Origin: Methanospirillum sp.
Lineage (GTDB): Archaea > Halobacteriota > Methanomicrobia > Methanomicrobiales > Methanospirillaceae
Direction: 5' to 3'
Length of the DNA stretch: 6,914 nucleotides
Assembly: GCA_028679485.1 (NCBI GenBank)
Contig: JAJRBL010000241.1
Coordinates: forward strand, 1-6,914
The notes below the pieces were generated by a model. It saw only the letters and a list, made by a program, of their open reading frames with translations. It searched no databases and was not told the origin of the DNA. This document shows, piece after piece, positions 1 to 6,430 of this stretch (position 1 is the stretch's first letter; every line of letters begins with the position of its first letter). The translations under genes and the position numbers were made by a program.

Positions 1-525
1 ATCGAAGGTCTGAAGAGGTACAGGGATGGTGATCTCAAAGGTGCCAGTCTTTTTTTTTCGGAGGCTATACAAAAAGGGATTACTGATTTCGATATCCTGT
101 ACTATCGCGGGATGTGTTTTCTCGATGCAGGCCAGTATGAAGATGCACAGAATGATTTTGAAGTCCTGATCCGCCAGTTTCCGGAGAATCCTGAATACCT
201 GTTCAGGCGGGGATTTATCAGGTACAAAACCGGCGATGCCCAGGGAGCCTTGTCTGATCTCACCCAGGTGCCAGTGGATTACAACGATTTCTCTATCCGG
301 TGGCATTACCTCTCGGTGTTGTTTTATAAAACGGGAGATCCTGATGCAGCACTTGAAGCAATTGAAAAATCCCTGAATATCTTTCCTACTATGCCAAAAA
401 TCTGGTTTAATGCAGGCATTATCCTGACTGCAGCCGGTCTTTCCGAACGGGCGGAACTTGCTTTTCTAACCGCTGCGCGTCTTGAACCCCGTTTGGAGAC
501 TGCCAGAAGGGAAATACTGGAGTAA
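1..525 (+). CDS. Tetratricopeptide-repeat (TPR) protein, 3' part only
   Basis: The reading frame is open from the first base of the window, so this is the C-terminal 174 residues of a longer protein; the ATG at 112 is an internal methionine, not the start. The protein is built of about five helical TPR units. Their usual pattern (small residue, Tyr/Phe, Gly-Asp/Gln, then a second helix with Ala-x-x-x-Phe) shows in pieces such as RYRDGDLKGASLFFSEAI, AGQYEDAQNDFEVLIRQFPENP, YKTGDAQGALSDL, YKTGDPDAALEAIEKSLNIFP and AGLSERAELAFLTAARLEP. Repeats of this kind form a superhelical scaffold for protein binding; nothing visible assigns a partner or an enzymatic domain. No signal peptide or membrane segment lies in the visible part. 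The gene ends 21 bp before the stop codon of the convergent permease gene. The family call is secure; the specific role is unknown. Confidence 0.85.
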   Translation: MEGLKRYRDGDLKGASLFFSEAIQKGITDFDILYYRGMCFLDAGQYEDAQNDFEVLIRQFPENPEYLFRRGFIRYKTGDAQGALSDLTQVPVDYNDFSIRWHYLSVLFYKTGDPDAALEAIEKSLNIFPTMPKIWFNAGIILTAAGLSERAELAFLTAARLEPRLETARREILE

Positions 526-536
526 GTCCTGTTCAG

Positions 537-566
537 GCCTGACCTGTCAGGCAAACTCCTTCTTTT
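537..566 (+). terminator. Possible hairpin terminator between convergent genes
   Basis: A perfect 6-bp stem (GCCTGA at 537-542 paired with TCAGGC at 547-552) closes a 4-base loop and is followed on the + strand by the pyrimidine-rich stretch TCCTTCTTTT (557-566). It lies just after the TPR stop codon, so it could end that transcript. The right arm contains the stop codon of the minus-strand permease. Archaeal termination relies mainly on U-rich tracts, so the hairpin may be incidental. Confidence 0.3.
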
Positions 567-1623
567 GAATAACATTTCTGATAACGATAAGCAATATCAG
601 GCATGCAGATATCGAAGCAGCCATGACTGCCCAGTGAGTTACCGGGGCTCCTCCTACTGCCAGGAGGACGATCAGATTGACCGGATTTGATGGTAATGCC
701 AGAATCAGGAGAATTACGACGATAGTTGCCGTGGAAAAGATGAATTGTGCCTTTGTTCTCTCCTGGTAATGAACTGCTACCGTTGCGGCAATGAGGATGA
801 GAGCAGTTGAAGCAAAGACCACGTGGAGCAGGATCTCTATGACTGATGCAATCCGGATCCCGTTAAGCATGAGCAGAAACAGCCATAATACAACTTGTAT
901 CGGGATAATCGCAATGCATGCGAGGATTTTTCCGTTCACGATCTCCTCGAGGGTTGCAGGGGTGGAGCGCAGGGTATCAAGGGTCTGCTGCTGGAACTCC
1001 TCGGTGATGAGATCGATAACGAGGCCGGCTGATATGATAGCAGGCATGAAGAGGAGCAGGGGGATCAGGAGACCGTAAATGAACTCATAAAACGTGGACC
1101 CGGCAACCGGTCTCGAGGGGGTGACTGTGATGGGCTGAAGGTCAAGCCTGTCCCTTCTGATATCCCGGAGGATCCCTTCATAATCGAGTAAAATATCTTT
1201 TACCTTTACTTCTATGACCGTTGACTGAATATCGTTTTTAATGGTATACAATTTTACGACCACGGGCTCTTCCGCATCCGGGGATGTTCCCGAAGGCCAT
1301 ACCACCGCTGCAAGTTTGCGTTCCTTTAATGCACCGATTGCATTGCCTGGATCCATCTGGTATACCATGAGCGAGGGATCCCGGGCGAGGAGATCGAGGA
1401 GGAGAGTATCATTGCCGGCATACCCGATGCCGTACTGGACTCCTGATATCCTGCCATACATGGAAGGATCGTACATAGCCGAAAGACCTACCATCAGGAA
1501 CGAGGAGAACATTGCGATAAAGAGCTGAAGAAGAATGGCCAGTATTATTGTCTTCTCCTCCGAAAGGCCCCTGAGTTCTTTCTTCGCAATAATGGTAACC
1601 AGACGATGATTTACCATATCCAC
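547..1623 (-). CDS. ABC-2 type transporter permease subunit
   Basis: A 358-residue integral membrane protein, probably the second transmembrane subunit of an ABC exporter. The layout is typical of the ABC-2 family (NatB/DrrB/CcmB-like). A short cytoplasmic amphipathic start (IIAKKELRGL) precedes a first membrane helix (about 26-48). A hydrophilic external region follows (about 50-180), then about five further helices to the C-terminus, which ends in basic residues (RNVIQKK). After the second helix comes the family's cytoplasmic coupling motif, EEFQQQTLDTLRSTPATLEE (about residues 206-225). The start is uncertain: GTG at 1623, or ATG at 1617 in the same frame, giving 356 residues. AGGGGTG at 1621-1627 resembles a ribosome binding site but is only 3 nt from the ATG. 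Either start overlaps the end of the upstream permease-protease gene, which points to coupled translation and one complex. The substrate is unknown. Confidence 0.85.
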   Translation of the reverse strand: MDMVNHRLVTIIAKKELRGLSEEKTIILAILLQLFIAMFSSFLMVGLSAMYDPSMYGRISGVQYGIGYAGNDTLLLDLLARDPSLMVYQMDPGNAIGALKERKLAAVVWPSGTSPDAEEPVVVKLYTIKNDIQSTVIEVKVKDILLDYEGILRDIRRDRLDLQPITVTPSRPVAGSTFYEFIYGLLIPLLLFMPAIISAGLVIDLITEEFQQQTLDTLRSTPATLEEIVNGKILACIAIIPIQVVLWLFLLMLNGIRIASVIEILLHVVFASTALILIAATVAVHYQERTKAQFIFSTATIVVILLILALPSNPVNLIVLLAVGGAPVTHWAVMAASISACLILLIVIRNVIQKKEFA

Positions 1624-3425
1624 CCCTGCAGCAGGTACATATTATAGAGACAATGTATGACCGTTGCAATCATGATCCCCACGGGAAGAAATCTCCTTCC
1701 GCCAATCTTAAGAGCAATCCCTGAACAGAGTGTTGTTCCCGCATGAAGCAGAAATGGTATCCATAAAAGGCCGATACTCAGGAAGAGTGCCGCCCCGAAG
1801 ACCGAGTCTGATATCTGTGAAAGCGTAACAAAGAGAAGTAGTTTCTCCCCGAGAATAAATCCTAAAGCAATAAGGAGAGCTGACAGGAGGACTATTCTCC
1901 ATGACAGTGCCGGATAACGATGGGTTATAAGCCCGATAAGGCCGGCTGATTTGGCTAGTTCTTCAGTGAGGGCTGCAAGAAACATGATCAGGATTAATGA
2001 AAACGGCATGGGAAGGTTGAAGAACAGAACCAGATACATCATCTGTGCCATGAAGACAAAGGGAATGGTCATAATGGTGATAAGAACGAGTGACAGGAAC
2101 CAGTACCTCGTTGAGACCATAGTCCCGAGGAAGAGGGCAATGGTTTCTGTAATTCCCTTCTCGGTGAAGAGTTGTTCTTCGTGAAAATTACGGATGCAGA
2201 AACCGAAAAGGATGAAACTCGTCAGGAAAAAGAGGGAGGTTGAGTATACGTAATCTGTCAGGGTGTATCCGGTTCCGTCCATCACGTGGATGACAAGTGT
2301 TACCGGGGAGAGGAGACTGACAACATGGACGTTGGCAAATATACTGGGAAAGAACAGGTACGATGTTGCAACCGTTGAGAAAAAGATGGAGATAAACGAG
2401 AGTTCCTTGTAACTCCTGGAGATCATCCCGATGAACAGGGCAAAGGAGAGAAAGAAGAGTATTACCGGGATTAAGGGAAATATGGCAGAGATACCTGCGC
2501 CGACCATCAGGAGAATGATCGTTACGATGAGTATCATCCCCAATGCATACGGCAGCATCTTCCCGAATACCACGATTGCAGGTCGTACCGGCGAGGCGAT
2601 GAGTGCTTCTCCCTGGCGAAGCGTCCGTTCATTCATGATGCTCATCATAAAGAACTGTGAGGTAAAGTAGAGCGGAAATATGAAGATAAATATGAAGATA
2701 ATGGTATCAAACGGAAGAGGCGGGGAAAGCATGGACGGAACCCTGAGTTCTCCCAGGGCTTCCTGCTGCTGGAGAATATCGGTGTACCTTCCGAGTTGAT
2801 CTTCCCCCCGTGCAGCCTCCTGCTCGAGCTGCAACCGCAGATCATCCATATTATAGGAATCTACCCCTGAAGGAGCGACAATATCCTTTTCAGGGTTTTC
2901 CGGAACGGGAAGGGTGTTCGATGCCTGGTAGGGAGATGCAAGCTGCCGGCCGGACTGGGTAGCGAGGAAGTCCAGTTCGCTGACTACGGATTCGGTATCG
3001 ATCCATAACGGGTATGCGGCGTACAGGTCATTCTGGTGGCGATACAACGTGTCAAGATATGCCTGGTAATCTCTCTCAAAACTCTTCTGGGCAGCAGATC
3101 CTTTATCGTCGTTTGTTCTGAGGAGAGATTCTGTCCTGATCGCCAGGTCCAGCCCGAGGGTTCTGATATTCTGAATATCAGGCGGGAGTGCGTAGACCTG
3201 GTACCGCATATCCCCCCCGATAATGTTAAAATATTTCTGACTGTCAACTCCGATACGATAGATGCCGTCCTGGAGGTGAATTCCCTGTTGTGCGGTAAAT
3301 CCGCTTACGAGAATGAGCAGAATAAATAATATGGCTGCAATGGGGAGTAGATCCCGTGTCATTGACCCCTGGAACCGTTTGATCTCCCATATGGCAATGG
3401 TCAGGAGCTGATGAAGTGATTCCAT
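1611..3425 (-). CDS. ABC-2 permease fused to a PrsW-type intramembrane protease
   Basis: A 604-residue polytopic membrane protein with two parts. The N-terminal ABC-2 permease has a short cytoplasmic helix (LTIAIWEIKRF, 8-18) and a first membrane helix (about 26-43). A large extracytoplasmic domain follows (about 45-238), with a Gln/Glu-rich, coiled-coil-like stretch near 194-225. The second membrane helix is at about 239-262, then the coupling motif NERTLRQGEALIASP (265-279) and further helices to about 400. The C-terminal part (about 435-604) fits PrsW-family glutamic intramembrane proteases: Glu488-Glu489-x-x-Lys492, Phe523-x-x-x-Glu527, His561 with Gly569, and His591-x-x-x-Asn595. Every motif is intact, so the protease looks active. 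ATG at 3425 is preferred because it keeps the amphipathic helix expected before the first membrane segment. No ribosome binding site precedes it, so the transcript may be leaderless. It is the first gene of a two-gene operon, overlaps the second permease by 13 bp, and diverges from the ATPase. A CPBP assignment is less likely, because that family has EExxxR and FxxxH. Confidence 0.85.
   Translation of the reverse strand: MESLHQLLTIAIWEIKRFQGSMTRDLLPIAAILFILLILVSGFTAQQGIHLQDGIYRIGVDSQKYFNIIGGDMRYQVYALPPDIQNIRTLGLDLAIRTESLLRTNDDKGSAAQKSFERDYQAYLDTLYRHQNDLYAAYPLWIDTESVVSELDFLATQSGRQLASPYQASNTLPVPENPEKDIVAPSGVDSYNMDDLRLQLEQEAARGEDQLGRYTDILQQQEALGELRVPSMLSPPLPFDTIIFIFIFIFPLYFTSQFFMMSIMNERTLRQGEALIASPVRPAIVVFGKMLPYALGMILIVTIILLMVGAGISAIFPLIPVILFFLSFALFIGMISRSYKELSFISIFFSTVATSYLFFPSIFANVHVVSLLSPVTLVIHVMDGTGYTLTDYVYSTSLFFLTSFILFGFCIRNFHEEQLFTEKGITETIALFLGTMVSTRYWFLSLVLITIMTIPFVFMAQMMYLVLFFNLPMPFSLILIMFLAALTEELAKSAGLIGLITHRYPALSWRIVLLSALLIALGFILGEKLLLFVTLSQISDSVFGAALFLSIGLLWIPFLLHAGTTLCSGIALKIGGRRFLPVGIMIATVIHCLYNMYLLQGWIW
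2676..2699 (-). repeat. Perfect in-frame 12-bp tandem duplication
   Basis: AAATATGAAGAT (+ strand) occurs twice in a row with no mismatch. On the coding (minus) strand it reads as codons 243-250 of the permease-protease, giving Ile-Phe-Ile-Phe twice within the second membrane helix. Because the unit is four codons long, gain or loss of a copy would keep the frame and change the helix length by about one turn. Confidence 0.9.
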
Positions 3426-3507
3426 TGGGTGATAATTCGCCGGGCTGCTATATCAAATATTACCGGATACTCTTTTATGGGATAGGGGACAGAGGAGGTG
3501 TACCAGT
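3426..3507. promoter_or_regulatory. Divergent promoter region of the ABC exporter genes
   Basis: These 82 bp separate the permease-protease start (minus) from the ATPase start (plus) and must hold both promoters. The AT-rich core TATATCAAATATTA (3449-3462) is the best TATA-like element in both directions. Read on the minus strand, GATATA (3454-3449) lies about 27 bp from the permease ATG at 3425, the spacing expected for a leaderless archaeal transcript. Read on the plus strand, TATATCA would place transcription start near 3478, giving a leader of about 30 nt that holds the strong ribosome binding site. A second T-rich element, TCTTTTATGG (3471-3480), is less well placed. This is pattern reading only; no transcription start is known. 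Confidence 0.45.
3492..3500 (+). promoter_or_regulatory. Strong Shine-Dalgarno site of the ATPase gene
   Basis: GAGGAGGTG is a near-perfect complement of the archaeal 16S rRNA 3' end and lies 7 nt before ATG 3508. It fixes that start codon and contrasts with the absence of any such site in front of the divergent permease-protease gene. Confidence 0.85.
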
Positions 3508-4389
3508 ATGATCGAAGCATCGTCCCTGTCCAAGCAATATGGGGAGGTAACCGCCCTCCTGGATATTTCATTTACCTGCAGGGAGGGAGAGATATTCGGT
3601 ATTATCGGGCATAATGGAGCAGGAAAAACCACGCTTCTGAAGATTCTTTCAGGACTGATCCTCCCCACGTCGGGTTCCCTCGTGATCAACGGTCTTGATG
3701 TCATCAGAGATCCCATGCAGGTCAGGTCAGGAACCGGTTATCTTCCTGAAGAGTCGCGCCTGTATGAAACCATGCTCGTTCCGGATTATCTCCGCTTTTT
3801 TGGAGAGATCTACGGTCTTGATCGGGTTACTATTAATGCACGTGCCGATCTTCTCCTTACCCAGCTCTCTCTTCAGCCTGAAGGAAAGCGAATCGGGAAT
3901 CTTTCCAAGGGAATGAAAAGAAAGGTCGCCATCGCCAGATCGCTCATTCACGATCCGTCCATCCTGATATATGACGAACCAGGTTCCGGACTCGATCCGA
4001 TGACATCGCGTTTTATCATCGAATACCTGAAAGAACTCAGGCTGCAGGGAAAAACGATCATTCTCTCGGCTCATAACCTTGCACAGGTTGAAGAGATCTG
4101 CGATCATGTTATGATCCTGAAAAGGGGAAAGGTCGTGGTATTCGGTACCATGCCTGAACTTCGGGACCAGTTTGGTTCTATCAGGTATGAGATCCTGTAT
4201 CTCTACCCTGATGGCCAGACTCCGTCAATGGAAGCAGAACAGAACGGCAATCTCTGGATGTCGGTTGCCCGTTCGGTCGACGAACTGAACCGGATGACCG
4301 GCAGAATCTCGTCAGATGGCGGGACTGTCGAGCGGATTGAATCCCGTTATCCCTCGCTCGAAGAGATACTGGTAAAAATCGGGAAATAG
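3508..4389 (+). CDS. ABC transporter ATP-binding protein (exporter type)
   Basis: A soluble 293-residue ATPase that would sit on the cytoplasmic face and drive the two permease subunits encoded divergently. All nucleotide-binding elements are visible: Walker A GHNGAGKTT (34-42), a Q-loop region GYLPEESRLYE (77-87), the signature LSKGM (132-136), Walker B ILIYDE (152-157) with the catalytic Glu157, the D-loop GLDP (161-164) and the switch His189. Glu rather than Gln occupies the Q-loop position, which is common in the drug/Na+/CcmA-type exporter ATPases (DrrA, NatA), and the length fits that group. Residues from about 215 form a C-terminal extension typical of it. The start is set by the ribosome binding site 7 nt upstream. 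The gene ends 2 bp before the stop codon of the convergent phosphofructokinase gene. ATPase identity is certain; pairing with the divergent permeases is inferred from position, and the substrate is unknown. Confidence 0.95.
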   Translation: MIEASSLSKQYGEVTALLDISFTCREGEIFGIIGHNGAGKTTLLKILSGLILPTSGSLVINGLDVIRDPMQVRSGTGYLPEESRLYETMLVPDYLRFFGEIYGLDRVTINARADLLLTQLSLQPEGKRIGNLSKGMKRKVAIARSLIHDPSILIYDEPGSGLDPMTSRFIIEYLKELRLQGKTIILSAHNLAQVEEICDHVMILKRGKVVVFGTMPELRDQFGSIRYEILYLYPDGQTPSMEAEQNGNLWMSVARSVDELNRMTGRISSDGGTVERIESRYPSLEEILVKIGK

Positions 4390-4391
4390 GG

Positions 4392-5438
4392 TCAGTAAAA
4401 TATCCGGGCCATCTCATACAGATCGGTATCGACATTCTTCTGGGTGAGGGCTTCACAGAGAGGAACAGCGACAATTTTGTTCCCCTGTAAAGCCACCATC
4501 ATGCCGTAGTTTCCCTCATGGATCTGCTTAACGGCGTTGACCCCGTACCTGGTAGCAAGAACCCTGTCATGGGCGGTTGGTGATCCGCCGCGCTGTACAT
4601 GCCCGAGAACCGTTACCCTGGTCTCCACGTCTATCCGTTCTTCAATCGCCTTTCCCAGGAGATGACCGATTCCCCCGAGTTGTTCATGCCCGAATTCATC
4701 AACTTTCGTGGATGAGGTAACGAATCCCTTCATATCGGTCGGTTTTGCACCTTCGGCAACGACGACGATGGAGAATTTTTTCCCCCTGTACCGTCGCTTT
4801 TTGAGACCGTCGCATACGTCATCGATGTCAAACGGCACCTCGGGGATCAGGATCTGATCCGCTCCGCCGGCAATTCCTGCCATGGTTGCTATCCAGCCGG
4901 TATGTCTCCCCATGACCTCGAGGATCATGATCCGGTGGTGAGACTCGGCAGTTGTATGGAGCCGGTCGATAGCATCGGTGACGATGGTGACAGCCGTGTC
5001 GAATCCAAAGGTATAGTCAGTTCCTGAAAGATCGTTATCGATGGTCTTTGGAATACCGACAACCGGTACATGCAGTTCGTTCAGGCGGCTTGCCACACTC
5101 AGGGTATCATCTCCCCCAATCGCCACGATGGCATCAATGCCGTACTTCCTGATATTGAGGAGCATCTGCTGGGTCTGCTCTTCTGTCTTAAAGGGATTTG
5201 TCCGGGATGTCCCAAGGATGGTCCCTCCTTTTGGCAGAATCCCGGTTACGGAGAATTCCGTGAGGGGTTCCACGTCTCCTTCGATTATCCCTTTCCAGCC
5301 GTTTCTTATCCCGATAACCGAATAGCCATAAATTCCTGCAGTTTTTACCACTGCACGGATAACTGCATTCAGTCCGGGGCAGTCTCCGCCCCCGGTCAGA
5401 ATGCCCAGATTTTTCACCTGTTTTTTTTCAGGCTCCAT
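4392..5438 (-). CDS. pfp: Phosphofructokinase, probably pyrophosphate-dependent
   Basis: This 348-residue cytoplasmic enzyme of the PfkA superfamily interconverts fructose 6-phosphate and fructose 1,6-bisphosphate. Family motifs are intact: the N-terminal phosphate-donor loop GGGDCPGLN (16-24), GGDDT (108-112), PKTIDND (130-136) with the catalytic Asp134, EVMGRH (174-179), and GHVQRGG (279-285) for substrate phosphate binding. Asp111 and Lys131 align with Gly104 and Gly124 of E. coli PfkA. In characterised members, Asp plus Lys there mark pyrophosphate-dependent enzymes, because Asp blocks the ATP alpha-phosphate site. The reaction is therefore predicted to be reversible and to serve glycolysis or gluconeogenesis. 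ATG 5438 lies inside the end of the aldolase gene (11-nt overlap), with only a weak upstream GGTAAGG, so translation is probably coupled. Donor specificity is inferred, and a mixed or ATP-using group III enzyme remains possible. It is unrelated to the ADP-dependent kinase of many methanogens. Confidence 0.92.
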   Translation of the reverse strand: MEPEKKQVKNLGILTGGGDCPGLNAVIRAVVKTAGIYGYSVIGIRNGWKGIIEGDVEPLTEFSVTGILPKGGTILGTSRTNPFKTEEQTQQMLLNIRKYGIDAIVAIGGDDTLSVASRLNELHVPVVGIPKTIDNDLSGTDYTFGFDTAVTIVTDAIDRLHTTAESHHRIMILEVMGRHTGWIATMAGIAGGADQILIPEVPFDIDDVCDGLKKRRYRGKKFSIVVVAEGAKPTDMKGFVTSSTKVDEFGHEQLGGIGHLLGKAIEERIDVETRVTVLGHVQRGGSPTAHDRVLATRYGVNAVKQIHEGNYGMMVALQGNKIVAVPLCEALTQKNVDTDLYEMARIFY

Positions 5439-6336
5439 TATATATCCTTACCGCATCTTCCACCGGAACGTTTTCGACAGTGATTGCGTAAATGGCATTG
5501 CACATACGTACCGCTTCAACCAGGGGTTTCTGGTGGATATTCCTGCCTGTTGCATTGCCGCTGCATCCCCCGACATGTATCTGTTCCCATAACTGGGTGA
5601 GGAACACGGCACCGTCAACGCTCGATCCTCCTGCACATACCACTTTTGTCCTGCCTGCTGCAAGGGTTGCTTCCCGAATCAGTTCTGCGGATGATGCTCC
5701 CTCTCTTTTGGGCGGGTTTACCTTGACAAAGTCCGATCCCAGGCATGCGGCGACTCCAGCTGCTCCTGCGATAAGATGGGGATCTTTCTCGTTTGGTACT
5801 GACTTTCCCCGCGGATAAATCCAGAGAACCGTGATAAGTCCGTTCTGGTGGGCAGAGTAGATTACCTGCGAGGCGGCATGGAGCATCTCGGATTCGTATT
5901 CTGATCCAAGGTAGATGGTATACCCGATACCGAGGATATTTAATTTACTGCTCTTTTTAAATGCCACGATCTGGTCTACGGTATGCAAAAGGTTTGAAAA
6001 TGGTTCATGCTGCGACGTGGGGGTCAGATGTGTCTTTGAATTTAATTTTACCAGGTAGGGAATCTTCGGATAATCAGCACCATAGTGGGAGATTAATCCA
6101 AGTTGCGTGGCAAAACAGCCAATTTTTGCTTTTGAGGCAATTTTAAAGAGATGTTCGGGATTATGATCGTCTTCATGAATTCCTTCCCCGAAAAAATCGT
6201 CATTCAGGTGTTCAATCTTTTGATCTCCGGCAAAAAGCATCAACCGGCCTGAATCATGGGTTATTGTTTTATAATTCTTATTATACGTGTCCTGTGCATC
6301 TTTTGGTACATCAAGAGGTGGTACGGTTTTGCTCAT
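5428..6336 (-). CDS. fba: Class I fructose-bisphosphate aldolase, archaeal DhnA type
   Basis: A 302-residue TIM-barrel aldolase that cleaves fructose 1,6-bisphosphate to dihydroxyacetone phosphate and glyceraldehyde 3-phosphate, or forms it, through a Schiff base. Key residues (ATG-6336 numbering) are Lys205 in DFVKVNPP, the expected Schiff-base lysine; Tyr174 in WIYPRG, the likely proton-transfer residue; and phosphate-binding loops at GGSSVDG and GRN (264-266). The N-terminal LFAGDQKIEHLNDDF segment holds the family's early Asp. It is somewhat longer than the usual 260-280 residues. The frame extends 11 codons upstream to ATG 6369, but that extension (MFICPKSERDG) looks non-native, and a TATA-like GTTTATC lies about 28 bp before ATG 6336, fitting a leaderless start. 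The gene overlaps the phosphofructokinase, which acts on the same bisphosphate and supports the assignment. The related aminodideoxyheptulosonate synthase of aromatic biosynthesis is the main alternative, but the neighbour argues against it. Confidence 0.88.
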   Translation of the reverse strand: MSKTVPPLDVPKDAQDTYNKNYKTITHDSGRLMLFAGDQKIEHLNDDFFGEGIHEDDHNPEHLFKIASKAKIGCFATQLGLISHYGADYPKIPYLVKLNSKTHLTPTSQHEPFSNLLHTVDQIVAFKKSSKLNILGIGYTIYLGSEYESEMLHAASQVIYSAHQNGLITVLWIYPRGKSVPNEKDPHLIAGAAGVAACLGSDFVKVNPPKREGASSAELIREATLAAGRTKVVCAGGSSVDGAVFLTQLWEQIHVGGCSGNATGRNIHQKPLVEAVRMCNAIYAITVENVPVEDAVRIYNGA

Positions 6337-6366
6337 GCCATCTCTCTCACTTTTTGGACAGATAAA

Positions 6367-6388
6367 CATTACTTTACCATCAGTAATG
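6367..6388. promoter_or_regulatory. Inverted repeat upstream of the aldolase gene, operator-like
   Basis: CATTAC (6367-6372) and GTAATG (6383-6388) are perfect inverted copies separated by 10 bp, a 22-bp symmetric footprint. It sits 31 bp before the preferred aldolase ATG, next to the TATA-like element, where a dimeric repressor would compete with the basal transcription factors. A 6-bp arm pair can arise by chance, so function is a guess. Confidence 0.3.
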
Positions 6389-6405
6389 CATCATCTACAT
6401 GAGCG

Positions 6406-6415
6406 TTTGCGCAAA
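6406..6415. promoter_or_regulatory. Perfect 10-bp palindrome TTTGCGCAAA
   Basis: This fully symmetric site lies in the gap between the 80-residue gene and the aldolase, about 70 bp before the aldolase start. It could bind a regulator or form a small hairpin behind the upstream gene. No T-run follows it directly on the minus strand. Confidence 0.25.
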
Positions 6416-6430
6416 AGAGAATTTGGTGGT

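Noticed and set aside
112..525. TPR gene starting at the internal ATG 112
   Set aside because: The frame is open to the window edge and the upstream 37 codons encode another TPR unit, so the gene begins outside the window.
547..4389. Naming the exporter NatAB (sodium efflux) or a drug or bacteriocin exporter
   Set aside because: The ATPase and permease folds are shared by many exporters; nothing in the sequence identifies the substrate.
5421..5428. Programmed frameshift or slippage at the A8 run
   Set aside because: Both overlapping genes are intact in their own frames, so no slippage is needed to explain the products.
5070..5483. Long plus-strand open frame (137 codons) opposite the phosphofructokinase and aldolase
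   Set aside because: It lies antisense to two well-conserved enzyme genes, has no credible domain, and mirrors their codon structure.
6337..6369. Aldolase start at ATG 6369, adding 11 residues
   Set aside because: The extension MFICPKSERDG has no resemblance to a family N-terminus, and the TATA-like spacing favours ATG 6336. It is not excluded.
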